A stretch of 64,000 nt of DNA. Origin: Thiosocius sp963753845. Its GTDB lineage: Bacteria > Pseudomonadota > Gammaproteobacteria > Chromatiales > Chromatiaceae. Of this stretch, positions 15,743 through 22,189 are shown one piece after another (within the stretch, counting starts at the first letter, position 1; the number at the start of each line of letters is the position of its first letter). The stretch covers positions 186,001-250,000 of the forward strand of contig CAVWEI010000026.1 in the NCBI GenBank assembly GCA_963753845.1. Reading direction: 5' to 3'. The translations under genes and the position numbers were made by a program. The notes below the pieces were generated by a model that saw only the letters and a list, made by a program, of their open reading frames with translations, was not told the DNA's origin and made no database searches.

Positions 15743-16594
15743 ATGTGTGATACCTGCGGATGCAACATAACCGAGGGCAACCGTCACCTGATCGAGGGCG
15801 ACGGCAGGCTCGCACAGACGGAATCGGGCAGGGAGGCCATCACCGTCCTCCAGGGCCTGTTGAGCGAGAACGACCGCGAGGCCGCGCACAACCGCGAACA
15901 TTTCGACCGGCACGGCGTCCTGGCGCTCAACCTGATGTCCTCGCCGGGCTCGGGCAAGACCCGGTTGCTGGAAGAAACCATTGCAGCCTTGGGCACCGAA
16001 TTGCGCATTGCTGTCATCGAGGGCGACCTGGAAACTGAAAACGACGCCCAGCGTATCCGCGACAAGGGCGTGCAGGCAATCCAGATCACCACCGGCACGG
16101 CGTGTCATCTGGATGCCCATATGGTGCACAAGGCCCTGCACCAGATCGATCTCGACGGGGTCGACATCCTGTTTATCGAGAACGTCGGCAACCTGGTCTG
16201 CCCGGCGAGTTTTGATCTGGGCCAGCACCGCAACATCACGCTGTTGTCGGTGACCGAGGGCGACGACAAGCCGGCCAAATACCCGGTGATGTTTCGTGCT
16301 GCCGATCTCATGCTGGTCAGCAAATCCGATCTGCTCGCGGTACTCGACGACTTCGCGCCCGAAAAGGCAGAACGCCACCTGCGCGAACTGGCCAGCGCAG
16401 CGCCTGTGTACACCCTGTCGGCAAAATCCGGCGAAGGCATGCCGGCCTGGCTGGAGTGGCTGCATGCGGAACACGCCGCCATGACCGAGCGGGTCGCACT
16501 GGGGCAGACGGTACGGCCGGCGGTCCAGCCGGATGGCCAGCTGATGCATGCACATGCCCATCAACACGGACACGCCCATCAAGACCATGACTGA
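15743..16594 (+). CDS. hypB: Hydrogenase nickel-incorporation GTPase HypB
   Basis: 283 residues. The N-terminal MCDTCGCN carries the high-affinity nickel CXXCGC motif. The P-loop SSPGSGKT is at about 67-74, followed by EGDLETENDA and SKSDLL for guanine binding. The unusual part is the tail at about 269-283, HAHAHQHGHAHQDHD, a histidine-rich metal-storage stretch. Such stretches usually lie near the N-terminus of HypB. The tail overlaps the start of hypD. Confidence 0.95.
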   Translation: MCDTCGCNITEGNRHLIEGDGRLAQTESGREAITVLQGLLSENDREAAHNREHFDRHGVLALNLMSSPGSGKTRLLEETIAALGTELRIAVIEGDLETENDAQRIRDKGVQAIQITTGTACHLDAHMVHKALHQIDLDGVDILFIENVGNLVCPASFDLGQHRNITLLSVTEGDDKPAKYPVMFRAADLMLVSKSDLLAVLDDFAPEKAERHLRELASAAPVYTLSAKSGEGMPAWLEWLHAEHAAMTERVALGQTVRPAVQPDGQLMHAHAHQHGHAHQDHD

Positions 16595-17678
16595 GGCACA
16601 GGCCTGGCTCGAGCGCATAAAGGGCCTGCCCCTGAAGCACAGGGTACGCATCATGAACGTCTGTGGCGGTCATGAGCGCTCGGTGACCCTGTCGGGCATG
16701 CGTACCGTCCTGCCCGCGAATATCGAGATCATTCCCGGTCCCGGCTGCCCGGTGTGCGTCTGCCCGGAAGAAGACATCTACCAGGCCATTCAGCTCGCAG
16801 TGACCGATGGGGTCATCCTGGTCGCCTTCGGCGACATGCTGCGGGTACCGGTGAATGTCAGCAAGGGCGATATCCGGTCGCTCGTCGAGGCCCGTGCGGC
16901 GGGTGCGGACGTACGGCCAATCGCATCGCCCATCGAGGCGCGGCAGATCGCCACGCAGAACCCGGAATGCCAGGTGGTGTTCTTCGCCGCGGGTTTCGAG
17001 ACGACCACCGCACCGGTCGCGGCAATGCTGGTGGAGGGCGTGCCCACGAATCTCTCGGTGCTTCTGTCGGGCCGCCTCACCTGGCCGGCGGTAGCCATGC
17101 TGCTCGACTCCGAAGATGCCGGCTTCGACTGCCTGATCGCACCTGGCCATGTGGCGACCGTGATGGGGCCTGAGGAATGGGAGTTCGTCCCCCGCGAGCA
17201 CCAACTTCCGGCGGCGGTGGCCGGTTTCAACACCGAGAGTCTGCTGGCCGCCACCTATTCGGTGTTACGCCAGCACCTGGAAGGCAGACAATTTCTCGAC
17301 AACTGCTACCAGGGCGTGGTGCGCCCCGGTGGAAATCCGGATGCAAAGGCCCAGCTCGGCACATCAATGGCTGTATGCAATGCCAACTGGCGTGGCATCG
17401 GCGAGATCCCAGACTCCGGCTTCTGCATCCACCCGGACTACGCCGCGAACGACGCGCGGCTTCGCTTCGCTGATTACAGTGCCGAGCAACGCCGACGCGC
17501 CGGCCAGATGCCACCCGGCTGCGACTGCGCACGCGTGGTCCTGGGCAAGGTATACCCCAACCAGTGCAAGCTGTATGGGACCGCCTGCACCCCGCGCAAC
17601 CCGATCGGACCCTGCATGGTCTCAGACGAGGGCGCGTGCCGAATCTGGCTGTCCAGTGGCGTCGAGTATGCTGCATGA
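16587..17678 (+). CDS. hypD: Hydrogenase maturation iron-sulfur protein HypD
   Basis: 363 residues from the ATG at 16587, which overlaps the hypB stop by 8 bp; earlier in-frame ATGs would lie in the hypB histidine tail. Conserved motifs are VCGGHE (Cys26, His29), GPGCPVC (Cys54, Cys57), an AAGFETTTAP block and C-terminal cysteines in PPGCDCARV, NQCKLYGTAC and GPCMVSDEGAC for the [4Fe-4S] cluster. HypD assembles Fe(CN)2CO with HypC. Confidence 0.95.
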   Translation: MTEAQAWLERIKGLPLKHRVRIMNVCGGHERSVTLSGMRTVLPANIEIIPGPGCPVCVCPEEDIYQAIQLAVTDGVILVAFGDMLRVPVNVSKGDIRSLVEARAAGADVRPIASPIEARQIATQNPECQVVFFAAGFETTTAPVAAMLVEGVPTNLSVLLSGRLTWPAVAMLLDSEDAGFDCLIAPGHVATVMGPEEWEFVPREHQLPAAVAGFNTESLLAATYSVLRQHLEGRQFLDNCYQGVVRPGGNPDAKAQLGTSMAVCNANWRGIGEIPDSGFCIHPDYAANDARLRFADYSAEQRRRAGQMPPGCDCARVVLGKVYPNQCKLYGTACTPRNPIGPCMVSDEGACRIWLSSGVEYAA

Positions 17679-17732
17679 GCCCCGCGACGGCGCGCCGTCC
17701 AATATCAAAGCTGACATAAGAACGAGCACCCC

Positions 17733-18254
17733 ATGAGCCAAGAGCGCGATTTCATCCCCCTGAACCTGTCCCTGATGACCATCTCCGATACCCGCACGCA
17801 GGCGGACGACAAGTCCGGGGCCGTGCTCCGGCGCTTGGGCAGCGAGGCCGGCCACCGGATTCATGAACAATGCATCGTGCCTGACGACAAGTACCAGATC
17901 CGCGCCGCAATCTCGCGCTGGATCTCAGACCCCGAGGTACATGTCGTGATCACCACCGGCGGCACCGGCCTGACGGGACGCGACGGCACGCCGGAGGCGG
18001 TAGGGCCCCTGCTGGACAAGGTGATCGAAGGCTTCGGAGAGATGTTCAGGGTGATTTCTTACGAACTGATCGGCACGTCCACCATGCAATCGCGCGCCCT
18101 GGCGGGCGTGGCGAACGGTACCTTCATCTTCTGCCTGCCCGGCTCGACGGGGGCCTGCAAGGACGGATGGAACAAGCTGATCTCGCACCAACTCGACTAC
18201 CGTACCCGTCCGTGCAACCTGGTCGAATTGATACCGAGGCTGCTCGAGACCTGA
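17733..18254 (+). CDS. moaB: Molybdenum cofactor biosynthesis protein MoaB
   Basis: 173 residues of the MogA/MoaB family. Visible are the TISDTRT start strand, the substrate-binding TTGGTGLTGRDGTPEAV loop and the C-terminal LPGSTGACKDGW segment. The family adenylates molybdopterin; the role of MoaB in bacteria that also have MogA is less clear. It lies 54 bp after hypD on the same strand, so it may be the last gene of the hyp transcript. No other moa or mob gene is in the window. Confidence 0.9.
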   Translation: MSQERDFIPLNLSLMTISDTRTQADDKSGAVLRRLGSEAGHRIHEQCIVPDDKYQIRAAISRWISDPEVHVVITTGGTGLTGRDGTPEAVGPLLDKVIEGFGEMFRVISYELIGTSTMQSRALAGVANGTFIFCLPGSTGACKDGWNKLISHQLDYRTRPCNLVELIPRLLET

Positions 18255-18279
18255 AATTCCGCCGGATGGCGGATCAGAG

Positions 18280-18301
18280 CTGGCCCCTGTGATGGGGCCA
18301 G
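18280..18301. terminator. Hairpin between convergent moaB and gabT
   Basis: An 8-bp stem, CTGGCCCC (18280-18287) and GGGGCCAG (18294-18301), closes a 6-base loop between two converging genes. It lacks a T-run, so termination efficiency is uncertain; it may act on both strands. Confidence 0.55.
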
Positions 18302-18316
18302 TGAAACGAAGACGCC

Positions 18317-19603
18317 TCAGGCTGCCGTCAGGGTATCCAGGCATCCCTGGATGATATCCAGGCCCTCATCGATGATTTCATCCGATCCGGTGATGGGCAC
18401 CAGGATGCGGACGGTGTTGCCATACATGCCGCAGGACAAGAGTATCAAACCACGCTCCGCCGCCAGGACGACCAGTTTCTTGGTCAGGTCAGGGTCCGGC
18501 ACGCGCTGTCCGTTCTCGTCCCGAAAAAGTTCCATCGCCACCATCGAACCAAGCCCACGCACATCACCGATACGGTTTGTACGCGTGGCCATATCCGCCA
18601 GCCGTTTCACCATGTGTTCGCCCAGTTCCAGACTGCGCTGCAGTATGCCCTCTTCCTCGAACACGTCCAGCACCGCCAGTGCTGCCGCACAACCCAGCGG
18701 ACTGCCAGCATAGGTCCCGCCAAGCCCACCCGGGCCAACGCTGTCCATGACATCGGCACGCCCGATTACGGCCGATATCGGGATTCCACCGGCGATGCTC
18801 TTTGCCACCGTAATCAGATCGGGGACCACGCCGCTGTGCTCGATGGCAAAAAACTTGCCCGTACGTCCTGCACCTGCCTGCACCTCGTCGGCGATCAGCA
18901 GAATGCCATGCTCATCGCACACCGCACGCAGCTTGCGCAGGAAATCGAAGGGCGCCACATAAAAGCCGCCCTCGCCCTGCACCGGCTCGATGATGATTGC
19001 CGCCACCCGGCTCGGCTCGACGTCACACTTGAAGATGTTCTGCAGCGCCGCGAGCGACTGCTCGGCGGTAATGCCATGCAGACCGACCGGGAAGGGGGCG
19101 TGAAAGATCTCGGCAGGGAAAGGACCGAAGCCCGCCTTGTAGGGCAGTACCTTTCCCGTGAGCCCCAGGGTCATCATGGTGCGCCCGTGGTAACCCCCGT
19201 TGAAGGCGATCAGTGCCGACCGGCCGGTATGTGCGCGCGCAATCTTTACCGCGTTCTCCACCGCCTCGGAACCGGTGGTCAGGAAAAGGGACTTTTTCGG
19301 GCCATCGCCGGGCGCCAGGGCATTCAGGCGCTCAGCAAGTTCGATATAAGGCTCATAGGGCATCACCTGAAAACAGGTATGAGTGAACCGCTCCATCTGT
19401 TCCTGTACCGCAGCCATCACCTTCGGATGTCGATGCCCGGTGTTGAGCACGCCTATGCCGCCGGCAAAGTCGATGAAGCGCCTGCCCTCGACATCCCAAA
19501 CCTCGGTATTCTCGGCACGATCGGCGAACAGGTTGTGCATGTTCGCCACGCCGCGCGCCACCGCCTGGTTTCGCCGCGAAAGAAGATCCGAATTGCTTGC
19601 CAT
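18317..19603 (-). CDS. gabT: 4-aminobutyrate aminotransferase
   Basis: 428 residues, class III PLP aminotransferase. Landmarks are GGIGVLNTGHRHP near the N-terminus, the cofactor region TTGSEAVENAVKIA, IADEVQAGAGRTG, and the Schiff-base lysine in VAKSIAGGIP. It moves the amino group of GABA (or a related omega-amino acid) to 2-oxoglutarate, giving succinate semialdehyde and glutamate. gabD lies upstream with a gap of about 40 bp on the same strand, so the pair forms the standard GABA shunt. Substrate assignment among omega-aminotransferases is partly inferred from gabD. Confidence 0.9.
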   Translation of the reverse strand: MASNSDLLSRRNQAVARGVANMHNLFADRAENTEVWDVEGRRFIDFAGGIGVLNTGHRHPKVMAAVQEQMERFTHTCFQVMPYEPYIELAERLNALAPGDGPKKSLFLTTGSEAVENAVKIARAHTGRSALIAFNGGYHGRTMMTLGLTGKVLPYKAGFGPFPAEIFHAPFPVGLHGITAEQSLAALQNIFKCDVEPSRVAAIIIEPVQGEGGFYVAPFDFLRKLRAVCDEHGILLIADEVQAGAGRTGKFFAIEHSGVVPDLITVAKSIAGGIPISAVIGRADVMDSVGPGGLGGTYAGSPLGCAAALAVLDVFEEEGILQRSLELGEHMVKRLADMATRTNRIGDVRGLGSMVAMELFRDENGQRVPDPDLTKKLVVLAAERGLILLSCGMYGNTVRILVPITGSDEIIDEGLDIIQGCLDTLTAA

Positions 19604-19643
19604 GGTTACTTAGTCCCGTCGTTTACTTGAGTGTTGACCCGTT

Positions 19644-21107
19644 TCAGGCAGTGATGCCGCCGATGCACATGTATTTGATCTCGAGGTAATCGTCGATGCC
19701 GTACTTGGACCCTTCGCGCCCGATGCCGGACGACTTCACGCCACCAAAGGGCGCGATGTCGGTCGAGATGATGCCCGCATTGATGCCGACCATCCCGTAT
19801 TCAAGGGCTTCGGCGACACGCCAGACTCGTGCCAGGTCGCGGCTGTAGAAGTAAGACGCCAGGCCGAACTCGGTGTCGTTGGCCATACGCACGGCCTCTT
19901 CCTCCGTCTTGAACCGAAACAGGGGCGCCAGTGGACCAAAGGTTTCCTCACTGGCCACGACCATGCCCGGACTCGCATCCGTCAGTATGGTCGGCTGGAA
20001 GAAGGTGCCCCCAAGCGCATGCCGGGCACCGCCGGTGGCGACCTTCGCCCCCTTGTTGACGGCATCGGCAATATGCGACTCGATCTTCTCAACTGCGGCC
20101 TCGTTGATCAAAGGCCCCTGGGCCACGCCATCCTCCAGTCCGTTGCCAACCTTGAGCTGACTCTGAACCGCCTCGGCAAACTTGCGGGCAAACTCATCAT
20201 AGATGCCGTCGTGCACCAGGAACCGGTTGGCACAAACGCAGGTCTGACCGCTGTTGCGGTACTTCGAAGCCATTGCGCCCTCGACGGCGGCATCCAGGTC
20301 GGCGTCATCAAAGACGATGAACGGTGCATTGCCACCCAGTTCGAGTGACACCTTCTTCACCGTGCTGGCGCACTGCTGCATCAGCAGCTTGCCGACTTCC
20401 GTGGAGCCGGTAAAACTGAGCTTGCGCACGATCGGACTGGAGGTCATCTCACCACCGATCGCCTTGGCATCACCGGTCACCACGCTGAGGACACCCGGCG
20501 GGATACCGGCCCTCTCCGCAAGTTCGCACAGCGCCAGCGCCGAATAGGGGGTCTCAAGTGCGGGCTTGATCACCATGGTGCAGCCCGCAGCCAGTGCAGC
20601 CCCGGCCTTGCGCGTGATCATCGCGGCAGGAAAGTTCCAGGGTGTAATGGCAACACAGACACCGATCGGCTGCTTGATGACAATGATCCGCTTGTCGGCC
20701 TGGTGTTGTGGAATCACATCACCGTAGGCGCGCTTGCCCTCTTCGGCGAACCATTCGATGAAAGAGGCCGCGTAGGCGATTTCGCCGCGCGACTCGGCAA
20801 GCGGCTTGCCCTGTTCGGTCGTCATGATCAATGCGAGGTCTTCCTGGTTCGCCATGATCAGGTCGAACCAGGCACGCATTCTCATACCCCGTTCCTTCGC
20901 GGGCAGCGCACGCCATCCGGGTAACGCGGCCTCGGCCGCCTGCAGGGCTCTGCGCGTCTCTGCCGCACCGAAGTTGGGGACGCTGCCTATGACCTTGCCA
21001 TTGGCCGGATTGGTGACAGCTGCCGTACCGTCATCATCCGCCTTTATCCATTCGCCGTTGACATAGCATTGCTCGCGAAACAGACGCTCATCGATAAGGT
21101 TCTGCAC
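19644..21107 (-). CDS. gabD: Succinate-semialdehyde dehydrogenase
   Basis: 487 residues from a GTG at 21107 with a GAGGAG site 6 bp upstream; the longer frame adds about 50 residues unlike the family. Aldehyde-dehydrogenase signatures are complete: WNFPAAMITRK, FTGSTEVGK, ELGGNAPFIVF with the general-base glutamate, and NSGQTCVCANR with the catalytic cysteine. It oxidises succinate semialdehyde to succinate, feeding the TCA cycle. It is divergent from the XRE-cupin regulator across about 410 bp that contain two copies of an operator-like sequence. Confidence 0.92.
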   Translation of the reverse strand: MQNLIDERLFREQCYVNGEWIKADDDGTAAVTNPANGKVIGSVPNFGAAETRRALQAAEAALPGWRALPAKERGMRMRAWFDLIMANQEDLALIMTTEQGKPLAESRGEIAYAASFIEWFAEEGKRAYGDVIPQHQADKRIIVIKQPIGVCVAITPWNFPAAMITRKAGAALAAGCTMVIKPALETPYSALALCELAERAGIPPGVLSVVTGDAKAIGGEMTSSPIVRKLSFTGSTEVGKLLMQQCASTVKKVSLELGGNAPFIVFDDADLDAAVEGAMASKYRNSGQTCVCANRFLVHDGIYDEFARKFAEAVQSQLKVGNGLEDGVAQGPLINEAAVEKIESHIADAVNKGAKVATGGARHALGGTFFQPTILTDASPGMVVASEETFGPLAPLFRFKTEEEAVRMANDTEFGLASYFYSRDLARVWRVAEALEYGMVGINAGIISTDIAPFGGVKSSGIGREGSKYGIDDYLEIKYMCIGGITA

Positions 21108-21250
21108 GGTTAACTCCTCAAAGGTGCGATTTCGTGATCGCCCGGACTGCGCACTCCTTACTGAGGCGCACCCGACAGGGTCGAATATCTGAAGCCGGCC
21201 ACTCGCCGAAGCCGGACTGCTACTGGCCTCGAAACCGACGTACGGCCTGA

Positions 21251-21279
21251 AGCGTAGCAAGGCTTAATATATTAAACAA
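21251..21279 (-). promoter_or_regulatory. Candidate promoter for gabD-gabT
   Basis: On the minus strand TTGTTT (21274-21279) and TACGCT (21251-21256) are separated by 17 bp, giving a start near 21244, about 137 bp upstream of the gabD GTG. The operator-like repeat 21265-21278 overlaps the -35 box and spacer, where a repressor would block polymerase. Confidence 0.4.
21265..21278. promoter_or_regulatory. Operator-like repeat, copy 1 (gabD side)
   Basis: TAATATATTAAACA, identical to the copy at 21465-21478 and exactly 200 bp from it. With the preceding T it contains the palindrome TTAATATATTAA. It resembles the E. coli PuuR recognition sequence AAAATATAATGAACA as I recall it (11 of 15 positions), and the adjacent regulator has the PuuR domain layout. 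Confidence 0.6.
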
Positions 21280-21464
21280 GATGACTGATCGCCGCTGACC
21301 GTTGACGGGTGACAGCATGTTAAAGCAAGCCCCAAAAGGCCCCACAAGCTTTGGTCCTACAACCTTATATTGGCGGAGTAAAATATAGGTATATGCTAAT
21401 TTTGGTTTGAGTCGGCACCAAAAATACAGAAATATGCGGCGTCCCGGCGCTTGACTTTATCGCC

Positions 21465-21478
21465 TAATATATTAAACA
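21465..21478. promoter_or_regulatory. Operator-like repeat, copy 2 (regulator side)
   Basis: TAATATATTAAACA again, 41 bp before the regulator start codon and just after a TTGACT (21451-21456) that could be a -35 box. The position suggests autoregulation of the XRE-cupin gene. Confidence 0.6.
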
Positions 21479-21519
21479 TTAAGAATGCCAATAAGAATTC
21501 TTACAAGGTATAGGCCAGG

Positions 21520-22080
21520 TTGAAAAAGAACGCGAGTCTTGACCTCGGATCGCGTTTGAAGGCCGCGCGCAAGAAGGCCGGCCTTTCACAAAGGATGCTC
21601 GCCCGCATGTCTGGCGTGAACAACGGGACCATCTCGCTGATCGAGCAGAACAAGACCAGCCCCTCGGTGGCCTCGCTGAAGCGTTTGCTGGATACGGTAT
21701 CGATATCACTGGGCGAATTTTTCGACGACGCGGGCCTGGAGAAAGAAAAGCACTTCTTTCGTGCGTCCGAACTCCCTGAATTCGGCTCGGGTGACGTCCT
21801 GTTTCGCCAGGTTGGTGCGAATGTCACCGGGCGTCAACTGCAGATTCTGCATGAGCGCTATCTACCCGGGGCTGACACGGGCGAAACCATGCTGGGCCAC
21901 GCAGGGGAAGAGGGCGGAATCGTCCTCAACGGAAAAGTCGAGGTGACGGTAGGTGACGAGATAGAGGTGCTTTCTGCCGGTGACGCCTATTACTTCGACA
22001 GCAATATTCCTCATCGGTTTAGAAACCCGGGGGATGAGGAATGTGAAATCGTCAGCGTCTGCACGCCACCAACATTCTAA
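21520..22080 (+). CDS. XRE-family regulator with C-terminal cupin (PuuR-like)
   Basis: 186 residues from a TTG start. Residues about 8-65 form a helix-turn-helix (GSRLKAARKKAGLSQRML, then NNGTISLIEQNKTSPSVASL). Residues about 110-180 form a cupin (LPGADTGETMLGHAGEEGG, SAGDAYYFDSNIPHRFRNPG), the usual ligand sensor. This layout is shared with PuuR, a putrescine-responsive repressor, and related regulators of amine catabolism. Two identical operator-like sequences lie between it and gabD. It likely controls gabDT and perhaps the decarboxylase operon that starts 110 bp downstream. Confidence 0.88.
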   Translation: MKKNASLDLGSRLKAARKKAGLSQRMLARMSGVNNGTISLIEQNKTSPSVASLKRLLDTVSISLGEFFDDAGLEKEKHFFRASELPEFGSGDVLFRQVGANVTGRQLQILHERYLPGADTGETMLGHAGEEGGIVLNGKVEVTVGDEIEVLSAGDAYYFDSNIPHRFRNPGDEECEIVSVCTPPTF

Positions 22081-22189
22081 TTAAAACACCGGTTCTGAAC
22101 CCGGGAACGGCCGCGGTGCCGGCGCGAATCAGATAGCAATAACCAGATCACCAGGCAATCAATATTGCCGCCAGCGAGGAACACTGCAC

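Noticed and set aside
15284..16654. 456-residue minus-strand ORF opposite hypA and hypB
   Set aside because: Antisense shadow of well-supported hyp genes.
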